From: Bubalus kerabau
Lineage: Eukaryota; Chordata; Mammalia; Artiodactyla; Bovidae
Length of the DNA: 64,000 nucleotides
Reading direction: 5' to 3'
NCBI RefSeq assembly: GCF_029407905.1
Contig: NC_073645.1
Coordinates: 46,563,501-46,627,500 of the forward strand
Below, piece after piece: positions 34,205 to 47,139 of this stretch. Numbering within the stretch: the stretch's first letter is position 1; every line of letters begins with the position of its first letter. The notes under the pieces were generated by a model. It worked only from the letters and a program-made list of their open reading frames with translations, was not told the origin of the DNA and ran no database searches. The translations under genes were made by a program, and so were the position numbers.

Positions 34205-37200
34205 ATGATGCCCCGTTTTTTAGGGCCATACTACACAGTCCTTTATTATAAAAAGTCCTACCCCAAAGTTTGTATATTAGAGTTGCTTAATTCAAAGAAG
34301 TAAATATAAACTCAGTCAAACTGGATTTAAAACAATGTAAGCTGCAGTCAGAGGACGGGGGTAGGAGGGCTAAGCTGTCTACCTTTGTTCAGTCCTTAAA
34401 GGTCAAAACCAAATCAAAACCAGATTTAGAATACAACTGGAAACCTAAATGCAAATTCATGGGCCAATTTAGGAATAAATCCATAAAATAATCCAAAAAT
34501 TATCACTTGCAACTTTTCCATTATCACCAACCAACACTAACCTGGTTAAGGCACAGAACACCCTGGGAAATATAAACTGTAGGGATTACTTGCAGTCTCA
34601 CTCCAAGACCAACATATGAAGCCCAGGGAAAAAGTACAGTCAATACTGGCTCTCCTGGCTCCCCTCCCCAAAGCAGAACTTGCAAATGAAGGAATGCCTG
34701 TGTGTGTGTGGTATGCATGACATGTCCACTCAGCACTGCTGGGGAGATAGAAACTGAGTGGCTTTCTATACTAGACGGTGCTCCCATTCCAAGTTTAAAG
34801 CTCTTAAGCAACAGGAGACAATAAGGGTGTATTTTACTAAGAAAGGGTGTAACCAACTATAACTTGTATCAACAAGCTAATAAAAGTATTCACCTAAGCA
34901 CATTTGTGCAGAGGAGGGTAAAGATTGGGTTCTGATTAAGTACTCAGAAATGTCCTTGATAGTTAGTGGGTGTTCTGTGTTTGTGTCTTTAGAACCAGAT
35001 AAATATGATGTTCAAACAACAGGGAGCTAAGCTTTTGACATTTCAGCAAGTAGCAGTCAATACTGTTCAGTTTTTCCCATTAAATTTATTTGTACCTATG
35101 ATTATAAAGAGTGGTGACCACTGAAAGATGGTAAACTGGTTTGTCTCTGAGAATAACATTCTTTTTAGACTAAGAATGGGAGTGAAACAAACATTAGACA
35201 TGTTATACGTTGGAACCAACAGCAGTATGCAGATGCATGTGTATTAACCCCTTTATTCAGCTTCCCAAAGCCACAGCTTCTTTGTCACAAGTGCTGTATT
35301 AAAAGCCAGTCATTCACATTTCACACTGTCTTTTCTACACTTGAAAAGATCTTTATAAAAGCAGAACCTTTTAAAATCGCTTATAATAGATGATGGGAAG
35401 ATAGACATCGCCAAGTCCACCTGAAACATTTTCAGAGACTGGCTACTGAAAGGAAGTTATTAGCAAAATACACTGCTTTGAAAATGATGGAAAGTTTTTG
35501 GTTGTCAGTGGAAGCCAAAAATCTGAGCCTACTATGGGGGCAATTTTCTTATTCAGAGCTTATTCAGAAAAATAAGTTCTATAATCGTCCCCATACGTAT
35601 GATCCAGCTTCAACTAACAGCCCTACCTACATAAGCGTGTTACAACACACTAATACGTCTGTTCTTTCCTTTCTATTCTTTTTATCTTTTGTTCTGAAAC
35701 CTTTCCACTGATGAAAATGAGTTATAGCCCTGGCTGGAATCTCATATAGATACATAAATCTATCTCCCATATCTGTAGACATTCTCCTTTTTTTAAGAGG
35801 AACTTTGGTTCTCGAAGACAGTCATTTTTTGATTCAGGAGCTAAATAAAATGAATTTATTTTCATTGAAAAATAAGCACAGCAGTGAATTTAATGATACC
35901 AATCTAACTCTTTTGATACAAAATGAGAGTTGAAAGCAGCTTGAAGGAGACTGCCTATTGAAATCAGCGCATGTGAATCTGCACAGCTTTGTAACTGAGC
36001 GTCTAGCACCATTGAGGTACGAAGCATGCCAGCTGGGACGGCATTGTGCACCACAAAGTGTGGGTTGTAAGCCTAAGTCCTGAGCACAAACCCTGGTTTC
36101 CAAGTTGGCAGGTGCTGAAAACACAGCAAATGTCACGCTTGCAACTCACTGCATGGAAGGGCTCTGAGTAAAGGAAGCCTAAAAGAACAGAGCAACAGTT
36201 AAAACTTATTTCAATTTGATATTACTTTTTCCTTGCAAAATTAATAGTACCTGGAAGTATTATGTGCTAAAAGAAAACTCAAGCATGAAAAAACAGACAC
36301 TGGAAAGTTTATGCATGGTAAATAAGTAAAAATATAGCAAAGTAAATCTACATTCAAAGTTACTGATATATGTAAATCTTACCAAACCTACTTAAACTAT
36401 TTTAATACTAAGATTCAAAAGCATAATCAGTTCCTGGCCTTTCCCTGATCTATTTATGGTCTCAGCTGAAACAGACTCTAACACTCTAACACGGTTAGTC
36501 ACCTATAACCGCGTCTACCTCAGTACACTCTACCAAAATCATCACTAAAAACAAGCTATAGCATTTCATATTGCTACACATTGAATTTAATCTAGAAAAC
36601 ACTTCAACAGCACACTCAATGTTTATGTCATCTTCAAATGAAAATCATTTCAATTTTTTGCTTCAAATATTCTGTAGTGGAATTCAGATTTAGTATGAGA
36701 TATTCAGCCCCAAATTTAATTTTTCTATCAACTACCTGTCATATAAGTCACTGCCTCAAGAAAAATCTATTTTTAACTCATCCCTAGTGAGTTAAAGCTA
36801 CCACTATCCTGCCTATTACCCATGAAAACGAAATGAGTGAATTTCATCAGGTATACAGGAAACTGAAAGATACAGCTTGTGATTTCATAGAGTTTAAATA
36901 CCCAATCTTAAGACTGAATCCTTTGGATTTAAAATATCAAGAAAAAAAATATTTGGTCTCTGGCTCCAATGGAAGAACATCCCTGGGAGCAGTATGAAAA
37001 GAACATTTGCCCCACGTATTCTACCAGCCTGTGAATTTCCTCACTCAGTTCTCTCAGTCTTCTCTATTAACCAAAAGCCGAGACGTTTTGTTTTACCCTA
37101 TCCATTACTGTTGTAAGAGGGCCAGCCAGCCTTGCCTATTTTGTCCTAGCATGCCCTGCAGCTGACCTGAAACAGAACTGATATGAATGAGAAGCTGGCT

Positions 37201-37790
37201 TGCAATTTTAAATACTACTTTACATCTCCTTTTCATTTTCACATAGAAACAAAACAAAAAACACCTTGATCAAACCAAGATATTCAACCACTATAATGTT
37301 TACCGAATTGAAAGTAGTGAAACTCTGATTATGTTCTATCCTGATGATATACATCATATTGTACTGACCTCATCTCTGTAGAGCTTCTTCTAAAATGATT
37401 CAGACTTAAACTCGTGGAGGTTAGTTACCTAGAGAAAGTGACACTCCTCTGGCCAGCATTTCTATAGTAATATTAAGCACTCTAAGCATTAAGGTATTCA
37501 TTTAACCACTAATAAAAAGGTTAAGTAAGTAAACAAATCCGCAAACCAAGCATTTTCTACACTAGTGTAAACAACTGATTCACTGTACTTTACCAACTAT
37601 ACTGTCAGTTCTAATACACACCAAGGTCAAATCATATAAACTGCTTAAAGTACTGCCTGCCCAACATCAAACTTTAAAATGCCACTGTGAATGTCTGCTA
37701 ACTTACAGCAAAGAAAATAAACATGATTCACTGATCAAAGAAATCAAACCTAGATAATGAAAGGTGGAAATCAATGATAAAAATCTTAGT
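34205..37790. other. Intergenic AT-rich DNA without recognisable features
   Basis: No confident repeat, coding exon or RNA gene was found. The short frames are chance. Confidence 0.45.
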
Positions 37791-37792
37791 CC

Positions 37793-37955
37793 AACTTTCC
37801 AGGTGGCCTAGTCGGGTTGGAAAGATCTCCTGCAGAGGCAAATGGCAACCCACTCCAGTATTCTTGCCTGGGAGAAATTCCATGGACAGAGGAGCCTGGT
37901 GGGCTACAGTCCTTGGGGTCGCCGCAAAGAGTGGGACGCAACTGAGAGACTCACA
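37793..37955 (+). mobile_element. Bov-tA SINE with shortened tRNA head
   Basis: ACTTTCCAGGTGGCCTAG jumps directly to TCGGGTTGGAAAGATC, so most of the tRNA-like head is deleted. The BovA body (GCAACCCACTCCAGTATTC to GGGACGCAACTGAGAGACTC) is present. Confidence 0.9.
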
Positions 37956-37957
37956 CG

Positions 37958-37984
37958 TGTGTGCGCGCACACACACACACACAA
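37958..37984. repeat. (GT/CA)n microsatellite at SINE tail
   Basis: GTGTGTGCGCGC then ACACACACACACACACA, grown from the SINE 3' end. Confidence 0.9.
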
Positions 37985-38554
37985 GGTCACATGGGGGATC
38001 TTGGTCCGGTCCCGCATTAGTGGTCACTGGAAACAAAGCCTTGGAGTTCAAACCTGAGAAAAATGTACCATATCCGTGGCCATTTGTTTTCAATTCAGAA
38101 GCATCCACAGTAACCTTTTCCCCACAACACCTACACTTATTACTACCTCCTGACCTCTGAAACAGATAATGATCAGAAACCTGAGAGGGATTCCTAGAAT
38201 CTGCTGCAACAAATTATAAAGGGGATTTCATGAAAATCCAGCATTATGATATCCGGTCTCTATTTCTTACTAAATAAAAAGGTGCTTTTAGCACCAGTCC
38301 CATCTAGAGACTGAAGAAGGAGGAGCTGTGCAGTATGATTTAAGATAATCTGGAAAGGCCCCCACCTATTCCAGCCTTTCCCTCTTGTCTACCTCTCATC
38401 CTCCTCTACTCACTCATCTCATCACTCCTGGAATACAAATGCCTTAGGATGGATCCGAATACATTAACTCGGTGGCACTGAGAGTTAAAATCCTGAACCA
38501 TTCAATATATTAGCTCCAATGGGAAAAAGGTTTCTTTGCAGAAAAGAATATTTA

Positions 38555-38780
38555 TTTGGCTTTGGTATGTGCTAGGAATCATGCTAAGATGATTTACATT
38601 TTTCTCACGTAATATTCACTACCCTATCATGTATAGTCTACACAACTGCTTCTCTCTCCACTATATCAAACTACTTCAAAGAAAGGTACTGAAGGGTAAC
38701 CAACTTGAAATAAGTATCTACTATATACTAGGCACTTTGCCAGTACCTTTAAAATAGTTCAATTTCACTGAGGGAGATAA
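38555..38780 (-). repeat. MIR-like fragments
   Basis: TATGTGCTAGGAATCATGCTA (first part) and CTACTATATACTAGGCACTTT (second part) both resemble the reverse MIR 3' region. They may be two separate fragments. Confidence 0.45.
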
Positions 38781-38797
38781 GCAGTTATAGAACAGAC

Positions 38798-39087
38798 TGC
38801 TGCTGCTGCTGCTGCTAAGTCACTTCAGTTGTGTCCGACTCTGCGACCCCACAGACGGCAGCCCACCAGGCTCCCCCATCCCTGGGATTCTCCAGGCAAG
38901 AACACTGGAGTGGGTTGCCATTTCCTTCTCCAATGCATGAAAGTGAAAAGTGAAAGTGAAGTCGCTCAGTCGTGTCCGACCCTCAGCGACCCCATGGACT
39001 GCAGCCTTCTAGGCTCCTCCATCCATGGGATTTTCCATGGGATTTTCCAGGCAAGAGTACTGGAGTGGGGTACCATTGCCTTCTCCA
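38798..39087 (-). mobile_element. Bov-A2 SINE with target duplication
   Basis: Reverse orientation: starts TGCTGCTGCTGCTGCTAAG and ends ACCATTGCCTTCTCC. It is flanked by ATAGAACAGAC at 38787-38797 and 39088-39098. Internally, the 12-mer CCATGGGATTTT is duplicated in tandem at 39023-39046. Confidence 0.96.
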
Positions 39088-39315
39088 ATAGAACAGACGG
39101 ACAGTACAAGGTATAGAAGGGCAGACCCATGTACTATACTCTGTATAGCATGAGAATGTAGAAACCTCAAAAACCCAGGGCTTTCAAGTGGTAAATAAAG
39201 TCATCTCTGAGTGTGTGGTGTGTATGTTTTAAATAGGGAAGAATCAAATTAGGGAGATTCTTTGGGTTATCATAGTTTTATCAAATTATTTATCACCTTA
39301 TCAAAATTATGGTGG

Positions 39316-39850
39316 GGAAAGTCCCTGGTGGCCCAGTTGTTAGGAGTCTGCCTGCCAATGCAGGGGTTGAATCCCTGGTCTGGGAAGATTCTACATGCCA
39401 CTGGGCAACTAAGCCCTCATACCACAACTATTAAACACTGAGCCTTCGAGCTCTAGGGGCTTCCCTGGTGGCTCAGAAGGTAAAGAATCTGCCTGCAATG
39501 TGGGAGACCAAGGCTCCATCCCTGGGTTGGAAAGACCCCCTGGAGGAGGACATGGCCACCCACTCCAGGATTCTTGCCTGGAGAATCCAGGAGGAGCCTG
39601 GTGAGCTACAGTCCACGGGGTCGCAGACAGTCTGACACGACTGAGCGACTGAGCGACTAAGCACACCACAATAAGCTCTAGAACCTGAGGGCTGCAACCA
39701 CTGAGCCCAGGAGCCACAACTACCGAAGCCCTTGAGCTCGAGAGGCCATGCTCGGCAACAAAAGAAACCATCTGCAATGAGAAGCCCTTTCACCACAACT
39801 AAAGAAAGCCCACTTGAAGCAACAAAGACCCAGCACAGCCCAAAACTTTT
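39316..39850 (+). mobile_element. Long CHR-type tRNA-Glu SINE, split
   Basis: AGTCCCTGGTGGCCCAGTTG, GGTTGAATCCCTGGTCTGG and CATGCCACTGGGCAACTAAG form the left part. After an inserted SINE it resumes with GAGGGCTGCAACCACTGAGC and runs through GAAGCAACAAAGACCCAGC to an A-rich tail. Confidence 0.85.
39457..39673 (+). mobile_element. Bov-tA SINE nested in CHR SINE
   Basis: GGGCTTCCCTGGTGGCTCAG to GACACGACTGAGCGACTGAG. Flanked by the 8-bp duplication AGCTCTAG at 39449-39456 and 39674-39681. The tail repeats GAGCGACT. Confidence 0.94.
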
Positions 39851-40241
39851 AAAAATTAAAAAAGTTTTAAAAAATAATAAAATTAAGGTAGGAGTGAAAA
39901 ATTAGATGTAAATTTCTGAGTTTCTCATATAAAACATCTCTGTGTCAAATGAATACAAACTGAATTATCAAATATATATCGGGGCAATCAATACTCAAAT
40001 CTAAAGTTTACCAATGAATGCACAAAGACATTTTCAGACTGAAAAACAATCATGTGATGGCTTTAACTGTTTTATTATATGTACATGTATTTTTTCAGAT
40101 ACATGAATAGCTAATTTGGTTTAAAAGAATCATAAAGTGACCTAAAAACTGATATTTAGCTAATGGAGTATTTAAACTCTCCATATATCGTGGAGATCTA
40201 TTTTGTTAAGTTTTCTCTAAACCTCAGGTCAATTTCAGAAG

Positions 40242-40651
40242 TTATTATGGACTGAATGTTTGTATCCCCCAGAAATTTATGCTGAAGCTCTAACACCCAA
40301 AGAAACAGTATGTGGAGGCGGGGCCTTTGGGAAGTAATTACGGCTAGATGAAGTTATGAGGGTGGAGCTCTCACCTTGGGATCAGTGCACTTACAAGAAG
40401 AAACACTCAAGAGCTTCATAAGAACCACCAGGGAGTTTGCACACTGCACACACTCTCTCCCCACAAGCACACACAAAGAGAACACGTGAACGTAACAGGG
40501 AGATGGCAGCTGCATACAAGCCAAGAGAAGAGACCTCAGGATGAAACCTACCTTGTCCGCACCTTGATGTTGGAATTTCCAGTCTTCAGACTGTGAAAAA
40601 TAAATTTCTGTTGTTTGAGCCACCCAGTCCATGGCAATCCCAGCTATTACA
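40242..40651 (+). mobile_element. MLT1-type MaLR solo LTR
   Basis: TTATGGACTGAATGTTTGTA, GGCGGGGCCTTTGGGAAGTA, CACCTTGATGTTGGAATTTCC and GTGAAAAATAAATTTCTG then GAGCCACCCAGTCCATGG follow the MLT1 LTR order. The included AATAAA is the LTR polyadenylation signal. No internal region or second LTR was seen: an ancient endogenous-retrovirus-like LTR remnant with no coding content. Confidence 0.85.
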
Positions 40652-40659
40652 GAGGTAGA

Positions 40660-43600
40660 GAGGAACTTTAAGTATCACGTACTGAACACCCCTCTTTCAC
40701 AAAAAGAAAAACGGAAGCCCAGAAAAGGAAAGTGACTTGCCTAGGTTCCAGTCATTTTCACCCCCAAAATTTAGCATTTTAAAAATATCATTTCTGATAT
40801 TTATTCTACTAGTTAATAGATTCTAAAAGCAAATTATATGCTTTTGTAAAATGAAAACAAAAACAAATTTCAAGTTCAAAAATCAATGTGATTACTGCAT
40901 TTTTTGCAAATTAAATCATTAATCAAACGGACTTAACAAAATGATCTCTCAATTCTGGCTATGTAGTGTCCTTACCATACAAAGATTTTACAAGGAAACC
41001 TTAGCTCACTAAATGAGCAAACTTTTGGAAAGGTCAGGCTTATTCCAATGTGAGTTTCAATATATGAAATCTACCATGAAGTATAATCCAGAGAGAATAA
41101 ATAACTCTGACTTGCTTATGACTGATTCTCAAAAATCAACAAATATTATTCTCATTCAAAAAACAGCATACAAGCAGTTTCACTGACTCATGAAGGCTCT
41201 ATTTATAAATCACACAACATGTAGTTTTCACTCACAATTTCAAGCCTGTCTTCCAAAATTTGCAAACAGCTCTTTAATTCAGCCCAGTACGTTTTATTAA
41301 ATACCATATTAGGATTTTCCCCATTCAGACTCCAGTGAGACTTCTTGTTGAGGACATGGAAGGAAAACCTAATTAGTGCTGCTCCAGTGCATGTAAATTT
41401 ATTTCATCACGAAAATCCACAGAGTAGGGGTGAGATGCTGTCACAGAACGGCAGACGGATATGGAATGTAAACGGCTCTTTCCTCCACTCTGCCCCTCTC
41501 CCACCCCGCCCCTCCAAGTTCCACGGTTGGAAATCATCCTAACATTTTTTTTTAGTCAGGATGTACTAAAATTAGATGGGAACAAAGGACTGACATTTTC
41601 ATATTAGAGGAGGGGTTGGGAGAAAAATGTGAGCTTGCAGCACCCACTCTCTTCTACATTTAGCCTCTTCGTCCTGACTATTCCCTCAACTCTGAAGCAG
41701 CAAGGAATGCAAGAGCAGGGGAGCCAGCAGCCACCCCAGCAGCGCTTCCATTCCGCTACAATCACATCATGATACACTGCTTCATCTCTGTTAATGAAGA
41801 GTGATAAATACACTTCCTGGTCCCCTTACTCAACCACAGTATTTCATATTTCTGAGCTCCTCAGATAATATCCAGAGTATGCTAATTGCTGGCTCATGTG
41901 AAAATTTTTAGGTATTTGGAGAAACAAATATATTGTCAGATTCACTTTTCTTAAAAAGCTTCTGGATACCATGCACAATGAAGCTCGCTCGCTAACATGC
42001 TTACCATTTCCTGATGCAGTAATAAAAATACATATTTATAAATATAAGAATTTGTGACTTCTTTGTGAAGGATCACTTAAAAACGCAAAAAGTAAATTAA
42101 AAAATGAAAAAAGTAGGTTCGTTTTTTTATATCTTCCTCCAATAAACTAGGCAAGTAACTGGGAAATACTTTAAGGCACAATTGATATCTTGGTCGAAAG
42201 TCTTTCTTACAATGGTATCAGCATGACAAAAGTACATTCTGCCGCCTCTGCGCCCCAGTTTTTGAAGTTCTACTCCATAAAAGCAGGACAGTGATACATT
42301 CAAGTCTTGAGAATTATTCCTATCTTTTTAATTTGGTTTCTCTGGGCCTAAACCACAGGTCCATACAGTGGCAGCTTAAAATGCAGTTAGAGAAGTCCTG
42401 TTAATGATTAGTTTAATGCATTGTGTTGTAAAGATTTTTAAAACTCAGTGAGCACGGACTCAAACTCCTTTTTTTTTTTTCTTCTGGTTACTGGAGCCCA
42501 TCTTGACATCTAAGCTGGAAATGAATGATCTTTCAACAACACTCCAGGGATTTTGCTAAGGTCATATTCAATCATTCATTAGGCTTCTTACCCCTCGCTT
42601 TTCAGAGTTCCATTGTAGAGCTGGTTTTATTCAGCATTTATGTAGCCTGTGGGCTTGGGTATTTGTCTGCTTAATGTTGAGTTTCATTTCTATGCCCCTA
42701 ACATAGGAATCCACCAATTGACCAAAGAATTTCAAACTATTCTTTTACTTTTCTAACAAATTGCATGGTATGTATGAAGAATAAATTAGCATTAATTTTC
42801 TTCTATTAACTGTTAATAAAACATGCTCATGTGTTCCCCCCCTCTTTAAGGACATCTCTGTTTTCTGCCTAGCCAAGAGAAATGACAGGGTTTCCTAATT
42901 TTTTCCCCACGATGGAATTGTCCTTCAACCTACCACACTCCTCACCTCCCACAATCAAGACTCCAGGTCACAGGCAGCCTCCTTCCTGTGAAGTGTACTA
43001 GATAAGACTCCTTTCAGACCCCAGCAACACCCCTCGGCACCCCTCCTCCTCCACACACACACAATCAGCTAAAGAGGTTACTACAGTGGAACACAAGACA
43101 CTTGGTCTCTTGCTCTCAGAGCAGAAGGCTGTCTCTGGAGCACATACCTTCTATCTAGCTCACAGTGCTAACAACAGGGAATCAAACCCAAGTGTCCCCA
43201 CAGGGGTAGAATGCTGATGTAGAGACAAACTCATTTTTCACACTCATATACCTTTTCATCGTAGGCTTCTAGACACACACACACACACACAAATAAATAA
43301 AATTATTTAAGAGAACATAAATCAAAGTCTATTCACATTGGCAGGGATACTCTCTTTGCGTATCAGTTTAAGAAAAATTATCTCAAAGCCACATAAAACC
43401 TAATTACTCATCTGGGTTCTTTAAAATTAAGGTTTCTATTATACTCTGGATGAATGTGAATGAAAGTCAACATATAGATAATGTGTTACAGTATCAAGAA
43501 AATTTAAAAATAAATGAATTGAAACACATTATTCATATAAAGACTAAAAGTCTTTCATGTATGTTTACCTCCCTCCTTCCCCCAAAATAAACAGAAAATT

Positions 43601-45540
43601 GCACACATACCACAGATGAAGAAAAGGCAAACTCATTGCCACTATAAAGGGAAAAAAATCATTCAAGGACAGTTTGTACTTATTTTAAAATGGCTTTAGT
43701 CTAGCTGCCAAGAGTAGTGTCAGGTTTGATTCTCAGATACATAAACACTAGGCCCAAAAAGCAACTCTAACTTGTGCACCTGGCTTAAAACAAAATGTTC
43801 TGAAAACTTTCCCTTTGTTAATTGGTGTAACTCACCCATTGAGGCCTCCAATCCCTTTGGACTTGCACACACACTTCCTACACACAGAAGTGGACTGTTA
43901 TGCGGCAATAACATCATCGTGAAAAGCAACAATTCTGTGCAGGCTCCACAGAGAAATCTCGTTTGCATTTTAAACAAGTCTTCTCAAAATAAGGGTGTCT
44001 TTTGATGAAAAAAAATTACAATTCCAACTTCTTGCCCAGATAAAACAGCATTCACTACATAACCTACTGCTCCCTTTTAGAACGGCATGCTTTCCTTCGC
44101 AGTTACCCACATATCCATACGACGTATCAAAACTAAGTTTGATAATAACGTGTTTATGACTTGTTTCAATAACTTGGGGCCTGGTTTTGAAAGTGTGGTA
44201 TTATTTGAAAATATTAATAATTTATTGTTAGCATCTTTGGACCTTCCATTTGTCCTGATTTCAATCTCCGAGAGGCTGGCTTCCAGCAGGATTAAACTGC
44301 TAAGAAGAGATGACAACTCCCCTTTCCTAACCTTATCAACAGTCCCATGATTCCCTGCCAAAAGTCCTACATCTCTGCAAACGGAACACACATACCCCCA
44401 CAATAGTGACTCAAGGAGCTTTTCAACAAAGGCGCTCTCCAACTATCAGTGAATCAAACTCAATGTCTTAGTCTGGTTTTCACAGAAAGCCTGTTTTGCT
44501 CCACTGATGCTTCACAATAGCATAAACTTAACAACTCAGAATTCTAAAAGAGTACCTACACACTAATATGGTATTTAAAATCAAGAAATATTAACCTGGA
44601 AAACAACAAAGACAAGATCACCTCAATAAATTATATAACACTTTTTCTGTGGTTTAAGATCCTGAGTCTAGTTTATAACATCAACACAATTAATTTTATA
44701 TGTTTAAATCACATATATCTTAATTTTTATAATTAAAAATTTTTTATTTTAATTTTCACATATATTTTAAAAATTAAAATTTAATTTTTAAATAAAATTT
44801 TATTTTATTTCTCACGTTTTCATGTTAAAAATTAAAGCTTTTCCAAAAGTGTTATTTGTGTTGAAAGTTTATGGAAATGTATTCAATTATCCGGTGCAAG
44901 GCAGATAGTTATCTTAATGATTGATTAATGTTGATCTAAACCAAACTACTCTTCTCTTCCCCTTGTCCCCCTCTAGACAAAAATGAAAAGAAAAAGGGTG
45001 TAATGCTAGACTTACTCAGTACTGGAAAAGCATTTGCTAAACAAACAAAAATTCTGTTTGTTTTATAACCCAACAGGACCCAAAGGCTGCAAATCATAAA
45101 CACTATTGTCATTTTTTAAAAACCTGTATTATGACTCCAATATTAAAACATCAGCCCATAGACAAAATGGCAGTGAGGATTAATAAAACTTATTTTTTCA
45201 AAAACGATCATAAATAAACTGTTTCTCTTGCTGATCAGTGCCTAACTAGAACATCTTGTCTCCAGAGCCCTGAGGATGTATATATATAAAACTTACACCA
45301 CCTTTGACAGAAGAATGACATAATTCAGTTCTTGATTAGCCAGTCTTGTAAGACAAGTAGGGAGACAGTGAAAATTAATGACGGATGACTCACTATTCTC
45401 ACAGTCCACCAACCAACAGTCACTAACAAGGAGCTGCAGAGCCACTAAAAATAACTGCCCAACTTCTCTGACAGAATTTTCAGTGTACCAGTCCTGGTTC
45501 CCCTAATGAACTGTAAATGCCATAACGGCAGAGACTTAGC
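40660..45540. other. Intergenic AT-rich DNA
   Basis: No gene seen. Contains short (AC)n runs at about 43043-43062 and 43270-43291 and a strongly AT-rich, partly self-complementary segment at 44690-44830. Confidence 0.45.
44690..44830. repeat. AT-rich segment with inverted-repeat character
   Basis: TTTATAATTAAAAATTTTTT and TTAAAAATTAAAATTTAATT, almost free of G and C for about 140 bp, with many short self-complementary stretches. Confidence 0.7.
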
Positions 45541-45544
45541 CCTG

Positions 45545-45720
45545 GGAAGCAAACTACTAGAGACAGGCTTTAGAGGCAGACCCAGAGAGGAGCCCTGGCT
45601 CCATCCTGTACTAGCTGTCTGATGTGTAGAAACAGGAATAAGTAATACGTGCCTGTAGAAGATACTGAGGGACTTCAATGACTCCGTAAGACAATGCAAC
45701 CAAACACAGTGCCAGCCCCT
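45545..45720 (+). repeat. MIR SINE
   Basis: GGAGCCCTGGCTCCATCCTG, TACTAGCTGTCTGATGTG and CAGTGCCAGCCCC are in sense MIR order. Confidence 0.6.
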
Positions 45721-45840
45721 AACAGTGTCTCTCAGTTGTCTTTCCTCCTACTGTTTGTCCGTCACAGTGTACAGAAAACCATCAGCCAAAAAAATAAAGT
45801 TCAGTAAATATTTCTTGATCAACTGATATATTTATCTGAT

Positions 45841-45846
45841 TTTAAT
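45841..45846 (-). terminator. Candidate polyadenylation hexamer of EEF1AKMT2
   Basis: The minus strand reads ATTAAA here, with a GATAAA variant just upstream at 45836-45831, about 540 bp after the stop codon. No perfect AATAAA was seen on that strand between the stop and about 45800. AT-rich DNA gives such hexamers by chance, so this is only a candidate. Confidence 0.25.
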
Positions 45847-46381
45847 TACACACGTAAGGGCTGAGATATTTTCTCAGATATTAAAGCACTAAAAAAAAAT
45901 CACCATTCAACCCAAAATATCACACTTATTATATTTTATAATAGTCCAATAAAAAATTAAGAAAGTCATTTGGCTTATTAGTCTGACACTGGAATAGCTT
46001 GATCAAATCTTCATAAATAGCTATATTCAATTCACCTTTACCGAGGTGCAAAAATCAAGGATACAAGCTTTCTGTAAATTCATTTACTGCTTTAAAGTTT
46101 TAGCTGTTCAGCAGTTACAGGAATTATTTTTTTAAATCTGAAAGAGAAATATTTACATCTCAAATACAAAAGAAAATATTAAAATTATTCTTGGTTGATC
46201 TCTAAAACCCAACCACTTACATGCTCATGATGTTTTTTTTAACCAACCCATTATTTCTCCTCAAAATGTGCATCCTGTGTTCTTACTAAACATTCACTTG
46301 CACTTGCATTTTCTGTGTCAGGTTTACTTTGATGTAGAGCTTCTTAAAAAGACACTAACTGAGTCTGTCCAGTGAAAAGCC

Positions 46382-46476
46382 TCACGTTTTTTGGAAAACC
46401 AACGCTGCTACACTGTTTCCAGATCGGCCTCCAAAGCTGAACTTGGGTGTGGGCAGCTCTTCGAAAAGTTCAAATC
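46382..46476 (-). CDS. EEF1AKMT2: EEF1AKMT2 terminal coding exon 5 with stop codon
   Basis: After a TTTGGCAG acceptor the minus strand completes a split Gly codon, then reads FELFEELPTPKF, SFGGRSGNS and VAALVFQKT, followed by TGA at 46384-46382. The 95 nt (2 + 30 codons + stop) fit the phase-1 donor of exon 4. This segment supplies the last beta strands of the methyltransferase fold; the FGGRSGNSV element is a strongly conserved tail in the family as I remember it. The short exon fell below the length needed for a long open frame and was found by reading the strand directly. Sequence beyond the stop is 3' UTR, with no repeat recognised for the first few hundred bases. Confidence 0.95.
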
Positions 46477-46755
46477 CTGCCAAAGTTAAAACACTTTCAT
46501 TAGGGACTGACTCCCACAGTGAAGGGATGTTTGTATTAACAAAGCACCTTAGAACCTTTCATAAAACTACATGATTCCAAACTGAATTGTGACTAAACTT
46601 CACTTTATGATTTTCAATTCTACACTATGTGTATATGTATATACACTCCAAAACACTGAAATCAATAAGCAACAGACAAAATTAAACTGAAGAAAAGAAG
46701 CTTTCCATCCATCCCTCATTTCCTTCACTTCCTTTTCATCATCCCTTCATGCATA

Positions 46756-46950
46756 GGGCTTTCCTCAATGGCTCAGCAGGTAAAGAATCTGCTTGCAATG
46801 CAGGAGATACAGGAGATGCGGGTTCAATCCCTGGATTGGGAAGATCCCCTGAAGGAGTATTCTTGGCTGGGAAATCCCACAGACAGAGAAGCCTGGTGGG
46901 TACAGTCCATGGGGTCACAAAGGTTTTAACACGACCGAGTGACTAAGACA
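46756..46950 (+). mobile_element. Bov-tA SINE with internal deletion
   Basis: GGGCTTTCCTCAATGGCTCA, GGGTTCAATCCCTGGATTGG then GAAGGAGTATTCTTGGCTGG: the segment coding the usual GGCAACCCACTCCAG is missing. Ends GACCGAGTGACTAAGACA. A short CATGCA repeat lies on both sides. Confidence 0.92.
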
Positions 46951-47024
46951 CATGCACCGTTACCATTAAGCATGCAAACCCTGCACCTCCGTCAGCCTCC
47001 TTAACCATCCAGTTGTAGGCAGCT

Positions 47025-47110
47025 TATCATGTGTTGAGGTCTTACCATGCATCAGGTACTGTTTTGAGTGCTTTCTACATATAATTCAATTAATCCATAT
47101 CAGATATATA
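47025..47110 (-). repeat. MIR SINE fragment
   Basis: GTCTTACCATGCATCAGGTAC, TGTTTTGAGTGCTTTCTACA and ATAATTCAATTAATCC match the reverse MIR 3' part. Confidence 0.55.
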
Positions 47111-47139
47111 AAAGCACTTTAACATAGAAAAGTTAAATA

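Noticed and set aside
40242..40651. Complete endogenous retrovirus
   Set aside because: Only one LTR was found, with no gag/pol-like sequence or partner LTR nearby, so it is a solo LTR.
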